Counted from the first letter of the stretch, positions 36,334 through 45,782 are shown. The stretch is DNA of 64,000 nt from Candidatus Latescibacterota bacterium (GCA_022824945.1 JAJDYX010000032.1:1-64000); one strand, 5' to 3'. Notes: generated by a model not told the origin, from the letters alone. Numbers and translations: made by a program.

Positions 36334-37703
36334 TACAGTTCTTCCTCAAATCTCCTATTGCGATCAGAATAGGATTTCTCCTTTTGCCCTGGGTTTACTC
36401 CGCTGCATTCATGGCATTTGCTCTGCATATCAATCCACACCACTATGCTGCTATCCTGAGAGTCCGCGGCCTCCACTATGCCAGAGAAGGGGATACCGAC
36501 AAGGCTATGGAAGCATATAAGGCTGCAATTCGGATCCGACCTGACCATTACTTTGCCTGGGAGTCACTCGGTGCTTTGGAAGAGCAGTTAGGCAATATCA
36601 AGATGGCGGCGTATTGTTTTGATAGGGTCAGCACTTTACTGCCAAAGAATGCACTTCCCCGGTACCACCTGTCGCGTTTGCTTCTCAAGATGGAGGAGCA
36701 CAAGGCGGCACTTCATCATATTAATCAGGCTCTTAGTATGGCACCTGATCTGGATGCTCGTCGGGCGATTCTTGTTCTCAAATCAGAGATACTCAAGGCA
36801 ATGGGACGAGAGCAAGAAGCTCAAGAAATTCTGAATATTGCTGAGACCGATCCGGATTTAAATCATGCAAATCCCAAATTTTGGCGCGATAAGGGGAAAA
36901 CTTTTTATAAAAAAAGATTATATGTACAAGCGTTGGAAGCGTTTGATCAGGCGATAGATTTGGAGCCAAAAGATACCACTGCCTGGCAGTGGAAAGCCGC
37001 AATTTACCTCAAACAAAAATCCTATGATCAAGCTATTGACGCCTATGATCAAATCCTTTCATACAGTCCTGATAATCCGAACATAGTACTTCTGAAAGGA
37101 CAGGCCTATGCCGAAGCGAAACAATTTGAAGTGGCAATTAAAATATTTGATCAGGCGATTAGCGCGGGATTAGATGGGCCAACAAAAGCGTTGGATAACA
37201 ACGAGTCTGCGTCTTCCTATCAGGTTCTGTTGCTAAAACAAAAAGCCTCTGCATTGATAGATTTAGAGCGATATGACGAGGCCCTGGACGTATTTGAAAC
37301 GGCAATTGAGAAATCACCTCAGGATGTCAGTCTGCAGAATAGCAAAGGTGTGGTATTACTGATGACGGAGCGATTTGAAGATGCTATCAAATGTTTTGAC
37401 GATGCACTTCGGATGGATCCGGATTCTACTCTCGCTGCTTTTGCTTGGAATAACAAAGGGTGGGCATTGTATTCACGAAATCAATACGACGAGGCACTCA
37501 CAGCTTTTGATCAGGCACTGATGCTGAAGGATGACTATCACCTGGCATTGTACAATCGCGCTCGTGTCTATGTCTTTTTGGGCAACCGAGATTCCGCTGT
37601 TTCTTCCTTGCAAAGAGCGATTGTATTGAATCCCGATTACAAAAAAGGTATGCAATCAGATGAAGCATTTCAAGTCTTGAAAGATTTAGAAGTTTTTAAA
37701 TAG
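36330..37703 (+). CDS. membrane-anchored TPR-repeat protein
   Basis: 457 residues. A single N-terminal transmembrane helix (about 10-34, 'IGFLLLPWVYSAAFMAFALHI') is followed by about ten TPR units through residue 450, for example 'GDTDKAMEAYKAAIRIRPDH', 'KSYDQAIDAYDQILSYSPDN' and 'NQYDEALTAFDQALMLKDDY'. Such proteins act as protein-protein scaffolds. The start is the ATG whose last two bases share the upstream TGA (ATGA overlap), preferred over an upstream extension that lies inside the CPBP gene in another frame. It is the last gene before a bidirectional terminator. Likely role: assembling or holding the export/processing proteins. Confidence 0.87.
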   Translation: MIQFFLKSPIAIRIGFLLLPWVYSAAFMAFALHINPHHYAAILRVRGLHYAREGDTDKAMEAYKAAIRIRPDHYFAWESLGALEEQLGNIKMAAYCFDRVSTLLPKNALPRYHLSRLLLKMEEHKAALHHINQALSMAPDLDARRAILVLKSEILKAMGREQEAQEILNIAETDPDLNHANPKFWRDKGKTFYKKRLYVQALEAFDQAIDLEPKDTTAWQWKAAIYLKQKSYDQAIDAYDQILSYSPDNPNIVLLKGQAYAEAKQFEVAIKIFDQAISAGLDGPTKALDNNESASSYQVLLLKQKASALIDLERYDEALDVFETAIEKSPQDVSLQNSKGVVLLMTERFEDAIKCFDDALRMDPDSTLAAFAWNNKGWALYSRNQYDEALTAFDQALMLKDDYHLALYNRARVYVFLGNRDSAVSSLQRAIVLNPDYKKGMQSDEAFQVLKDLEVFK

Positions 37704-37786
37704 AATACTATGGCGTGAGATGATGATGTGACCATCTGATTTATCCGCATTCTAACAATATCTCAAGTCAAATAAGCCGACGAAAA

Positions 37787-37829
37787 AATCCCCTATCGCG
37801 CATTATTGCGATAGGGATTGGTTTTTTTT
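37787..37829. terminator. bidirectional intrinsic terminator
   Basis: AATCCC(C)TATCGC/GCGATAGGGATT (37787-37799, 37808-37819) with A6 before and T8 after. It ends both the export locus and the opposing DUF58 operon. Confidence 0.9.
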
Positions 37830-38719
37830 CACATCAATTTTTTGCGTTTTGCGAGGTAGTTGAAGAGGGCGGTGTCAAAGGGTTCTGAGGTTTCGAGAAG
37901 GATGTAGTCGATCATGGCTTCGCGGCATTCGCGACGGAAGCGATTGATGAGGGTTTCCATGTGGTCGCGGTACTCAGGTGCGAGATGCCAGGGTTCTGTG
38001 GCGATTTGCGTGCCGGATTCGAGATCGACAAAGCGCATTTCGCGGTTGAAGTCGAGGTCGCGTTCTCGGGGATCCAGGATGTGGAAGACGATGACTTCGT
38101 GGTTGCGATGGCGAAAGTGTTTGAGGCCGTTGAGCAGGCGATCTGGATCGTCGAAGAGGTCGGAGATGACGATGACGAGGCCGCGGCGCACAATGCGTTC
38201 TGCCAGTTCGTGAAAGGTGGCGGCCAGGTCGGTATCGGTGCCTTCGGGGCTGGTGTTTTGGAGCATGGTCAGCAGGGTGTGCAGATGACTGGTGACAGAG
38301 CGGGGCGGCAGATATGTGCGTATGTGGTCGTCAAAGGCGATTAATCCGACGGCGTCGCGCTGGCGCAACATGAGGTGGGATAGGGCGGCTGCGGTATAAG
38401 ATGCGTATTGGAATTTGGAGATGGAATCCGAGCTGTATGCCATTGAGGCACTGGCGTCTATGAGGAGATGGGCTTTGAGGTTGGTTTCTTCTTCGTATTG
38501 TTTGACGTAGAGGCGGTCGGTTTTGCCAAATACTTTCCAGTCCAGGTCGCGCAGTGAGTCTCCCGGCATGTATTGACGGTATTCGGAAAATTCGACGGAG
38601 AATCCGTGATAGGGGCTTTGATGCAAGCCGGTGATAAATCCTTCGACGACCATGCGGGCGATCAGGTCCAGGCGCGCGAGCCGGGAGACGACTTCGGGTT
38701 TGAGATATTCCTGGTTCAT
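37829..38719 (-). CDS. DUF58-domain protein (von Willebrand A-like)
   Basis: A 296-residue DUF58 protein. 'YMPGDSLRDLDWKVFGKTDRLYVKQYEEE' near residues 50-78 is the family signature, and 'LLIDASASM' gives the metal-ion site D88-x-S90-x-S92. It is usually encoded with a MoxR-type AAA ATPase, but no moxR is present here. The ATG at 38719 starts the conserved 'LARLDLIARMVVEGF' block; it lies 2 bp after the chromate-transporter stop codon, so the two are coupled. An upstream extension runs through that gene in another frame. Function in the family is thought to be chaperone-like or in signalling. Confidence 0.87.
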   Translation of the reverse strand: MNQEYLKPEVVSRLARLDLIARMVVEGFITGLHQSPYHGFSVEFSEYRQYMPGDSLRDLDWKVFGKTDRLYVKQYEEETNLKAHLLIDASASMAYSSDSISKFQYASYTAAALSHLMLRQRDAVGLIAFDDHIRTYLPPRSVTSHLHTLLTMLQNTSPEGTDTDLAATFHELAERIVRRGLVIVISDLFDDPDRLLNGLKHFRHRNHEVIVFHILDPRERDLDFNREMRFVDLESGTQIATEPWHLAPEYRDHMETLINRFRRECREAMIDYILLETSEPFDTALFNYLAKRKKLM

Positions 38720-38721
38720 CC

Positions 38722-39885
38722 CTATAAGCCCGCAGCGAGGAGGATCCAACCCACAACGGCTCCACCGACGACCAGCCATACTGCGCCGACATTGCGCCAC
38801 AATATCAGTATGGATGCGATACCTGCGATTGCCATTTTGGGTATTGAATCCAGGGTCAGATAGCCCAGTTCTATTGTTACAGCGGCCATCAATCCCACGG
38901 CACAGACGTTTACAGCGTCGAGAAAGGATGCCACCCATTCAGATTCGCGCAGCCTGGGCAAGAGGGGGTTCAGGGCAGCGACAAATATAAAGGAGGGCAA
39001 GAAGATCGCGCCAGCAGCGACGAGTGCGCCGGATAATTTGCCGCCGGTGACGAGATAACCGATGAAGGCTGCGGTCGATAATACGGGTCCGGGCGTGAAC
39101 TGGCCGATGGCAATGGCTTCCAGCAATTGTTCCTGCGTTAGCCAGGCGTATCCGAGTACGAGTTCTTCTTCGAGAAATGCAATGAGTAAGTATCCGCTGC
39201 CGTAGAGGATTGCGCCAATTTTTAGAAAGAACAGTCCCAGTGCCCACAGGGTTGGTCCTGAGGCTACTGCGCCTTGACTTGCCAGTATTGTAAATCCTGT
39301 GCCTGCTATAGGCGCAATTACAGCCATGTGTTCGCGGTCTCTGGATCGGGTCATTCTAAGCCAGAACATTCCGATGATTCCCCCGCCGATCAGTGCAAGT
39401 ACGCCGCTAAATTGCGTGAGGGCTACCAGCATCACAGCCAGGCCGAGGAAGCTCAGTCGCCAGCCTTTTACGGCTTTTTGACCCAGTCGCCACAGCGCGC
39501 CCAGGATGACGGCGAGTACCGCTGGTTTGATGCCATAGAGCAGGTCGGCAACCTCTGGGATGGCGCCATAAGTCATGTAGGCCCAGGCGAGGATTGTTGT
39601 CAATGTAACGGCAGGGAAGATAAAGCATCCACCAGCCAGCAATAGGCCGATCCAGCCGCCGCGCAAGAATCCCAGGTGTATTGCCATTTCAGTCGAGTTT
39701 GGGCCGGGGATGATGCTCGTTACACCGACGAGGTCTAAGAATCGCTCGCGCGATAACCACGCGCGCTTTTCAACGACTTCGTCTTCCATCAGGGCGATGT
39801 GCGCCGCGGGTCCACCAAAACCTATGACGCCGAGTTTGAAGAATAATGCCGCTATTTCGCGGAGTCGTCCGATTTTTTTTTCCAT
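38722..39885 (-). CDS. chrA: chromate transporter (ChrA/CHR family)
   Basis: A 387-residue, two-domain CHR transporter of about 10-12 helices. The first half has 'FKLGVIGFGGPAAHIALM' and 'SIIPGPNSTEMAIHLG'; the second half has the matching 'FLKIGAILYGSGYLLIAFLEEELV' and 'IGQFTPGPVLSTAAFIG'. Family members export chromate or take up related anions. The ATG at 39885 is chosen with GAGGT upstream. It follows the aminotransferase gene by 4 bp and precedes DUF58. A real chromate role is not shown; many homologues in environmental genomes have unknown anion specificity. Confidence 0.9.
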   Translation of the reverse strand: MEKKIGRLREIAALFFKLGVIGFGGPAAHIALMEDEVVEKRAWLSRERFLDLVGVTSIIPGPNSTEMAIHLGFLRGGWIGLLLAGGCFIFPAVTLTTILAWAYMTYGAIPEVADLLYGIKPAVLAVILGALWRLGQKAVKGWRLSFLGLAVMLVALTQFSGVLALIGGGIIGMFWLRMTRSRDREHMAVIAPIAGTGFTILASQGAVASGPTLWALGLFFLKIGAILYGSGYLLIAFLEEELVLGYAWLTQEQLLEAIAIGQFTPGPVLSTAAFIGYLVTGGKLSGALVAAGAIFLPSFIFVAALNPLLPRLRESEWVASFLDAVNVCAVGLMAAVTIELGYLTLDSIPKMAIAGIASILILWRNVGAVWLVVGGAVVGWILLAAGL

Positions 39886-39889
39886 GTAT

Positions 39890-41257
39890 TTACCTCTGTA
39901 TATTGTCAACAACTTCAGCGAGTACTTGTAAGCCGTCTTCGAGCGCGTTTTGTTCTATGGTTAAGGGCGGAGAGATTTTTACGGTTTGTCCCCACGCGCC
40001 CACAGGGGCAAAGAATAGCAATCCTTTGTGAAAACAACGCAGTACAATTTCGTGCGCCAGGTCCGGGTTGGGTTCTTTTTGGTTCGCTTTTACCATTTGT
40101 ACGCCGCCTACGAGTCCCTTGCATGTTACGTGTCCGACTACATCGGGATGTGCGGCTTGAATTTTTTTGATTCCGTTCATCAATACGGGTTCGAGTCGCG
40201 CTGCATTGCCGGTTAAGTCATCATTTACGATTTTTTTTAAGCTGGCGAGTGCCGCTGCACAACAGACGGGGTTGCCCGTGTGGGTGCTTGTCATTGATCC
40301 GGGGGGATATAAGTCCATGACTTCGGTTCTGCCGATTACGCCCGATAGAGGAAGTGAACTGCTTACGCCTTTGCCAAAGCAGATGAGGTCGGGGATTACG
40401 CCGTAGTGCTCAAATCCCCACATTTTACCTGTGCGACCAAATCCCGCCTGTACTTCATCAAAAATTAACAGGGCGCCGTGTGCTTTGCACCATTCAGATA
40501 GTGCCTGTACGTACGCTACGGGCGCGAAATCAGGTCCCACGCCCTGATATGTTTCGAGCATGACACCGCATACGTCGTCTGCTTTTAGTCCTTTGTCTTT
40601 GAGTGTAGAGCAGAAAAAGTCGAAATCCACGTTTTCCGTCCAATATCCGTCGGGAAAGGGTACCTGTACGATGGCGGGGTCTTCGTTTCCGATCCAGTCT
40701 TTTTGTCCGGGCATGCCGCCGACTTGCTGTGCGCCCATTGTGCGTCCGTGAAATCCGCGTTCAAATCCCACAAAGCCTATTTTCTTTTTTCCTCCGGTTG
40801 TAATGCCGTATGTTCGCGCCAATTTCAGGGCGTTTTCTGTGCTTTCAGATCCGGTCGTCAGCAGAAATGCTTTGTCCAACCCTCCTGGTGCCAGGTCCGC
40901 CAGAAATTCGACGAGTTGCGCCCGCTCTTCGCTGGGGAATACGTAGTTGTGCAATAGCCCGGTGCCTACCTGATCCACGATTGCACGCCGCACTTCGGGC
41001 ATGCCGTGTCCGGCATTGGTGACGAGTACGCCGGAACTCCAGTCGAGCCACATGTTGCCGTATTTGTCATAGACCTGACAATCTTCTGCGCGATCCCATA
41101 CAATGGGCGGTTGTCCGCGCATGGAGATGGGTTCTACCCGGTGCAGGGTTTCCAAAGTTGCTACCGAGTCTGGATGGGGTACAGGCGTTATAATGCGGCG
41201 ATATTTTGTATCGATTTTGGGTACGTTAACAGGGGTGATGTCGAATTCTTTTCCCAT
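39890..41257 (-). CDS. class III (PLP-dependent) aminotransferase
   Basis: A 455-residue fold-type I aminotransferase of the GABA/acetylornithine group. Visible are 'LLTTGSESTENALKLAR', 'IFDEVQAGFGRTGKMW' and the PLP lysine Lys296 in 'CFGKGVSSSLPLSG', followed by 'MTSTHTGNPVCCAAAL'. Length fits 4-aminobutyrate or beta-alanine transaminases. The ATG has no obvious ribosome site. It is the fifth gene of a minus-strand operon that begins with the nitrilase gene, so the amino donor may come from amide breakdown. Substrate is unknown. Confidence 0.9.
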   Translation of the reverse strand: MGKEFDITPVNVPKIDTKYRRIITPVPHPDSVATLETLHRVEPISMRGQPPIVWDRAEDCQVYDKYGNMWLDWSSGVLVTNAGHGMPEVRRAIVDQVGTGLLHNYVFPSEERAQLVEFLADLAPGGLDKAFLLTTGSESTENALKLARTYGITTGGKKKIGFVGFERGFHGRTMGAQQVGGMPGQKDWIGNEDPAIVQVPFPDGYWTENVDFDFFCSTLKDKGLKADDVCGVMLETYQGVGPDFAPVAYVQALSEWCKAHGALLIFDEVQAGFGRTGKMWGFEHYGVIPDLICFGKGVSSSLPLSGVIGRTEVMDLYPPGSMTSTHTGNPVCCAAALASLKKIVNDDLTGNAARLEPVLMNGIKKIQAAHPDVVGHVTCKGLVGGVQMVKANQKEPNPDLAHEIVLRCFHKGLLFFAPVGAWGQTVKISPPLTIEQNALEDGLQVLAEVVDNIQR

Positions 41258-41308
41258 TGGATCAGGATTTCCCGGATTAAAGGATGTTCAGGATACCGCC
41301 CTTCCTCC

Positions 41309-41345
41309 ACTTCACACTTCACACTTCACACTTCCTACTTCACAC
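41309..41345. repeat. TTCACACTT tandem repeat, second locus
   Basis: Three to four units of the same 9-bp repeat as at about 21551-21577, lying across the end of the oxidoreductase gene. Confidence 0.7.
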
Positions 41346-42623
41346 TGGCCTATCGTATATTTTTTCAAATACTGCGTCGGGTCCGTCAGATGCGCGGTTG
41401 GGATCGACGATGGTGATGCCGTCTGCACCGAATTGCGCTGTGACTGTGGCGCCTTTGCCTTCGCGCATGTATTCAAAGTTGCGGTCGCGGACGATGCGCG
41501 CGGCATCTACGATTGCCGTTGTGATCCGCCCGTCTTCAGCCGTGGGATAGATTTCTTTTACGTCTGATAGAGTTTCGCCCAAAAATTCAATGCGACATAT
41601 TGCGACCAGTGCTACGATGATGCTGTCTGTGCCATATCCGACATAGACTTCTGTGCCGTCGGGGCGTTTGACGTTGCGCGTGAAGTGGTTGTTTGAACTC
41701 TGGCTGCCGCCGTCCGCGTACCAGAATCGAAATCCGCGATATTGCTGGTCGGATTCCACTTTGCCGTCGGTGCCGACGATTTCGTGTCCTTGGTTGACGG
41801 GACCTTCAAAGTCATCGGGTGTGATCCAGTTGTTGTGGAAGTAAATGCTCATGCCATTGTCGAAATCTACGCGGACCTGGACGGCGTCATAAGCGTCAAT
41901 ACCATCGCGTATGAGGCGTTTTTTTTGCCCTACGGCTGTGAGGGATACGGGCTTGCTGCGGTAGTAGTTGTAAAATAGATCGACCCAATGGGGTCCCACA
42001 TAGGAAAAGGGGTCGCTTTCTTCTGCCCATTTAAATGTGCTGGTAGATACTTCGAGGGGTTCTTCCAACATGGCGAGTCCATAGATTGGATCGCCGATGC
42101 GGTTGGCGATGTCGTGCTCAATGCGCATGTGATCCGGGTCGTAGCGTTTGTGCATATCGACCGCACATACCAGTCCTTTTTCATTGGCGATTTCGATCAT
42201 TTCATCGGCTTCATTTATCGACAAACACATCGGTTTTTCGGTGATGACATGGGTGCCGTTGTTCAATGCTGCGAGGACTACGGGTGTGTGCAGGTTGTCG
42301 GGTGTGGCAACGGCCATGACGTCGAGGTCTGGAAAGTCGCGCAAGACATCTTCCCAGGGTGTTTCGCCCCAGTAGGGTGCGGGCGCGTGTCCGGTCCATT
42401 GCTCAAAATTGGCTTTTGCGCGTTGGGCGGATGCTTCGCTGCGCGTGGCTACTGCGATCAGATCAAATTCGATGTCTGCAAGGTCGCGCGCCCAGGCGTC
42501 GAGTCCGACTCGTCCCATCAGGCCACTGATGCCGTTGCGTTGCAGATCCGCAAACGCCCGGGCGTGGACATCGCCGCCAAACATCCCGGCGCCAATCAAT
42601 GCTATTGTTACTTTTTTTGCCAT
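41340..42623 (-). CDS. Gfo/Idh/MocA-family oxidoreductase
   Basis: A 427-residue NAD(P)-dependent sugar or inositol dehydrogenase-like protein. The Rossmann motif G11-A-G13-MF-G16 is at the N-terminus, and the family's catalytic/cofactor segment 'HVITEKPMCLSINEADEM' is intact with the EKP Lys. The C-terminal alpha/beta domain follows ('DAVQVRVDFDNGMSIYFHNNW'). Ribosome site GGAG 7 nt upstream. It sits 12 bp after a sugar-phosphate isomerase gene, the usual pairing for inositol- or ketosugar-type catabolism. The last codons run into a tandem repeat. Specific substrate unknown. Confidence 0.9.
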   Translation of the reverse strand: MAKKVTIALIGAGMFGGDVHARAFADLQRNGISGLMGRVGLDAWARDLADIEFDLIAVATRSEASAQRAKANFEQWTGHAPAPYWGETPWEDVLRDFPDLDVMAVATPDNLHTPVVLAALNNGTHVITEKPMCLSINEADEMIEIANEKGLVCAVDMHKRYDPDHMRIEHDIANRIGDPIYGLAMLEEPLEVSTSTFKWAEESDPFSYVGPHWVDLFYNYYRSKPVSLTAVGQKKRLIRDGIDAYDAVQVRVDFDNGMSIYFHNNWITPDDFEGPVNQGHEIVGTDGKVESDQQYRGFRFWYADGGSQSSNNHFTRNVKRPDGTEVYVGYGTDSIIVALVAICRIEFLGETLSDVKEIYPTAEDGRITTAIVDAARIVRDRNFEYMREGKGATVTAQFGADGITIVDPNRASDGPDAVFEKIYDRPV

Positions 42624-42635
42624 TAAATACTCCGT

Positions 42636-43421
42636 TCAAGGTTGGGATTTACTACGTAAGAACGATAGGTCGGCTTGTGCTGCTGTCCAGAGGTCGTCCA
42701 TGTTTTCGCCTGGTTCGCGCGTTCCTTTGGAAAATTCGACGGTGATGGAGCCGGTGAATTTGTATTCGGCCATGAGGTCCAGTGCTGTCTGGGTGCGTTC
42801 GGGGTGGTCGTGAAGCAACTGGACATTGGTGTTTTCATCGCGCAATTGGGTATGTGCGTGCGTGACTTTGGGACCAAAGAGGTCAAACCATCGCTTTAAG
42901 ATGTCCATCTCGGGGATGAAGCAGTGTACGATGATTTCCCAGCCTTCGAGGCTCAGGTCGTCGAAGAATGCCCTGGCGTCATCGGGGTCTTCGACAATTG
43001 TGCCCGGGTGGCATTCGCAGAGCAGTGTACAGGTTTTCGGGACTTGTTCGCGCCAGGCGCGCAGGTTGTTCAAATAGGTTTCGCGCAGGGCAGGGTCTTT
43101 GCCCACGTTGAATTTTACACCGACTGAGCCGAATAGGCCGATCATTTCCGCTGCGTTTTGGCGTGCATCGGCATCGTTATCGTCAAAGTCGCAATACGTG
43201 TTGTAGATCGTTGCGGGAAAATTAGAGGATAGCAATTTTTCGCGTTCGGCGTCTGAACACAATGTGGCGTGATATTCCCACAGTTCCATGCCATCAAATC
43301 CGGCTTCCCGAAATCGGTCAGTCCAGTCGCTTACCTCGTAAGACGGTGTTTTGGGATCGCCCCAGCGGTTGAGGTCCAGGAGTATGGAGCCGATCAAGAT
43401 TTGTCCTTTGAGATTTGACAT
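42636..43421 (-). CDS. sugar phosphate isomerase/epimerase (xylose-isomerase-like TIM barrel)
   Basis: A 261-residue AP_endonuc_2-type TIM-barrel protein. Strand-end metal ligands are apparent: 'YNTYCDFDDND', 'LLCECHPGTIVED' with Glu, 'HCFIPEMDIL', 'HAHTQLRD' and 'SITVEFSKGT'. This pattern is that of IolE/IolH-like isomerases, which use one divalent metal. Start has GGAG 8 nt before. It is between another family member (43436) and the Gfo/Idh gene with gaps of 14 and 12 bp. The substrate is probably a keto sugar or inositol derivative, by family only. Confidence 0.85.
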   Translation of the reverse strand: MSNLKGQILIGSILLDLNRWGDPKTPSYEVSDWTDRFREAGFDGMELWEYHATLCSDAEREKLLSSNFPATIYNTYCDFDDNDADARQNAAEMIGLFGSVGVKFNVGKDPALRETYLNNLRAWREQVPKTCTLLCECHPGTIVEDPDDARAFFDDLSLEGWEIIVHCFIPEMDILKRWFDLFGPKVTHAHTQLRDENTNVQLLHDHPERTQTALDLMAEYKFTGSITVEFSKGTREPGENMDDLWTAAQADLSFLRSKSQP

Positions 43422-43435
43422 GTCTATATCTCCAT

Positions 43436-44302
43436 TTACTTATTCCAATTTCTCATCAGCTTGCGCCAGACTTTTATGATTTCGTTCTTTTCCCGGATGG
43501 CATCCTGCCAGATGTCGGGGAAACAGGCAAGCGCGTATCCAGAACCCTGGGGACCCAATTCGGGTACGATATGGAGTGTTTTGCCCGGTTTCGCGCCCTG
43601 TATCCACGCTTCGAGGGCGGGTTCGAGGTAATTCGTCAGCCAGATTTTGAAATCTCGGTCCAATCGCCCTTTGTCATTTGTCACGGGGGTTTGACAATGG
43701 CTGCCTGTGAAAGGACGGAAGTGGATGAGTTCGTGCATTTGCAAGAGGTCGGTGCGCTCCGATAGCCGCTCCCAGTATTCGTGGGGGCGGAGTTGTTTGA
43801 TGATTGCCGGGTGCGAGTGGTCGAAGTTCATTCGCAGTTTCTTTTTATATTTCTTTTTGTATGCATCGGCCAGTGCAAAGGCTTTTTCTGGCGTTTCTGT
43901 ACATGTGTCGCGATGGATCTCGATTGCGGGTTTGACTTTGTGCTTTTTTCCGGCTTTTACGACTGCTCGCGCGACTTTTACCGCGTCTTTTGTGCGCGTG
44001 TCGTGGTCACACAATTGCACGTTGATGTGTATCACGCCTATGTCGGCAAATGCTTTCATTTTTTTGTCGGCTTCTTTTTTGCTGCCCACATCTACGCCGC
44101 CGACCATTTCCAATCCCTGTTTTTGCAATTCTGCGGCTAACTCGGGGTCAGCCCCGGATGACATGCCGTGAAATCCCGCTTCTTTTACTTTTCGCACTTT
44201 GGTCCGAATTGTCCAGGGGTTTCTTGCCGTTGGGTAATCTCTCAATGACCAGTCTGCTGCCATGATTTTTATTTTTGGTTTTTGAACTGGTTTTTTTGCC
44301 AT
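43436..44302 (-). CDS. sugar phosphate isomerase/epimerase family protein
   Basis: A 288-residue TIM-barrel protein of the same superfamily as its downstream neighbour but only remotely similar. Conserved elements are 'AGFHGMSSGADPELAAEL', 'HINVQLCDHDTRTKDAV', 'KPAIEIHRDTCTETPEKAF' and 'RMNFDHSHPAI', which carry the likely metal ligands. A lysine-rich N-terminus precedes the barrel. The ATG at 44302 has GGAGG 7 nt upstream. It is 22 bp from the sulfatase gene and probably acts on the same pathway, but its reaction is not known. Confidence 0.8.
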   Translation of the reverse strand: MAKKPVQKPKIKIMAADWSLRDYPTARNPWTIRTKVRKVKEAGFHGMSSGADPELAAELQKQGLEMVGGVDVGSKKEADKKMKAFADIGVIHINVQLCDHDTRTKDAVKVARAVVKAGKKHKVKPAIEIHRDTCTETPEKAFALADAYKKKYKKKLRMNFDHSHPAIIKQLRPHEYWERLSERTDLLQMHELIHFRPFTGSHCQTPVTNDKGRLDRDFKIWLTNYLEPALEAWIQGAKPGKTLHIVPELGPQGSGYALACFPDIWQDAIREKNEIIKVWRKLMRNWNK

Positions 44303-44324
44303 GTAACACCTCCGCATAGTGTTG

Positions 44325-45782
44325 TTACATCGGTCCAATGCGTTCTGGACCTCTGTCCATTGCGAGCATTGATGCATCAAAGCTGCGTTGCATTAAGTCG
44401 AGTTTTATATTTGCATGATCGGGACTGTCCCACAGATTGTCAAATTCGTCTGGATCCTCCTGTAAGTCGTAGAGTTCGCCCAGGCTGTGTCCGTGATAGA
44501 CCACGAGTTTGTACCGCCTGTTGCGATACATCGTGGCAAATGTTCCGTCGGCTTGATCGAGTGCATCGTAATATTCACAGCGCACAAAATCGCGGTGTTC
44601 GTCGGGGGGTTGATTCCCGCTGAGCATGGGCAATAGAGAATACGGTTGCATTCGCTCGGGGACTTCTATGCCAGCCAGTTCCAATAAGAGGGGGGCAATG
44701 TCGCGCAATTCGACGAGTGCGTCGCTTTTTTGTTTCGATTTTACATAACCCGGCCATGAAAAAATGAGCGGTACGCGTACCAGTCCTTCGTAAAAACGGC
44801 ATCCCTTTTGAATCAGTCCGTGGTCTCCGAGAGTTTCGCCGTGGTCGCTGGTGAAGATAATCAATGTGTTGTCGCGCTGTCCAGTTTCTTCCAATGCGGC
44901 AATTATGCGCCCGAGTTGGTCGTCGATCAATTTGATCATGGCGTAATAGGCGGCGATGAGTGTTTTTGCATCGCGTTTTCCGGCTGATTCGGATTCGTGC
45001 AATCCGCGCGTCGGCGTCCTGGGGATTACGGGGCTTCGTATATCCAGTTCATCTGGATGTCGGCCTTTGGACTGAAAGTCGATGGCTTGCAGTTTTTCTT
45101 GTTGCGCGAGGTCGCTTTCTCGAAATAGGGGACCGTTTACCTGTTCGGAGTCAAACATTTCGCGGTACGTTTTGGGTGGGTTAAACGGTGGATGCGGGTC
45201 GTAGATGTTCACAGAGGCCAACCAGGGTCCGTCGCGCTGTTCGCTCAAAAATTCGATGGTCTTTTCCGCACACCATGTGGTCTGGTGCAGTTCTGCGGGT
45301 ACGCCGTCGGGACTTTTGATGAGTTCGCCCAATATCTCGCCTTTTGATCGCACCCAGTCGGCATAATCGTGTCCGGTTTCCCAATCGTCCCGGGGCGCGT
45401 GGCTGTATTGCCAGTATCGGTATCCGTCATCTGTTCTTTTTTCTATGCGTCCATGCGCGCTCGATAAGTGCAATTTGCCAATTAGCCCACAGTCGTATCC
45501 GTTGTCTGCGAGTATTTTGGTGACCAGGGGTGGCGCGTCTGGGAAATGCGAGTTGCCGTTGCCATTTACGTGTACGGCACTGGCGTATTGTCCGGTCAAA
45601 AAGCTCGTCCGACTCGGTGTGCAGATCGGACTCTGACAATAGGCATGGGTAAATGCAAATCCTTCGGCGATCAGGCGGTCGATATTGGGGGTATCCACAT
45701 GGGGATTGCCCAGTGCGCCAATGGTGTCATATCGCTGCTGGTCTGTGCAGATCCACAAGATGTTTGGTCTCGTTCCTTTCAT
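44325..45782 (-). CDS. sulfatase with formylglycine motif
   Basis: A 485-residue type I sulfatase. The FGly site is C54-T-P-S-R58 ('SPICTPSRTSFLTG'), and the first metal-binding Asp is in 'WICTDQQRYD'. 'IIFTSDHGETLGDHGL' provides further metal ligands. It hydrolyses a sulfate ester, probably of a sulfated sugar. There is no signal peptide, so it appears to act in the cytoplasm on imported material. The ATG at 45782 overlaps the nitrilase stop as ATGA and has AAAGGAG upstream. A second sulfatase is at 61019. The anaerobic or aerobic maturase is not in the window. Confidence 0.92.
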   Translation of the reverse strand: MKGTRPNILWICTDQQRYDTIGALGNPHVDTPNIDRLIAEGFAFTHAYCQSPICTPSRTSFLTGQYASAVHVNGNGNSHFPDAPPLVTKILADNGYDCGLIGKLHLSSAHGRIEKRTDDGYRYWQYSHAPRDDWETGHDYADWVRSKGEILGELIKSPDGVPAELHQTTWCAEKTIEFLSEQRDGPWLASVNIYDPHPPFNPPKTYREMFDSEQVNGPLFRESDLAQQEKLQAIDFQSKGRHPDELDIRSPVIPRTPTRGLHESESAGKRDAKTLIAAYYAMIKLIDDQLGRIIAALEETGQRDNTLIIFTSDHGETLGDHGLIQKGCRFYEGLVRVPLIFSWPGYVKSKQKSDALVELRDIAPLLLELAGIEVPERMQPYSLLPMLSGNQPPDEHRDFVRCEYYDALDQADGTFATMYRNRRYKLVVYHGHSLGELYDLQEDPDEFDNLWDSPDHANIKLDLMQRSFDASMLAMDRGPERIGPM

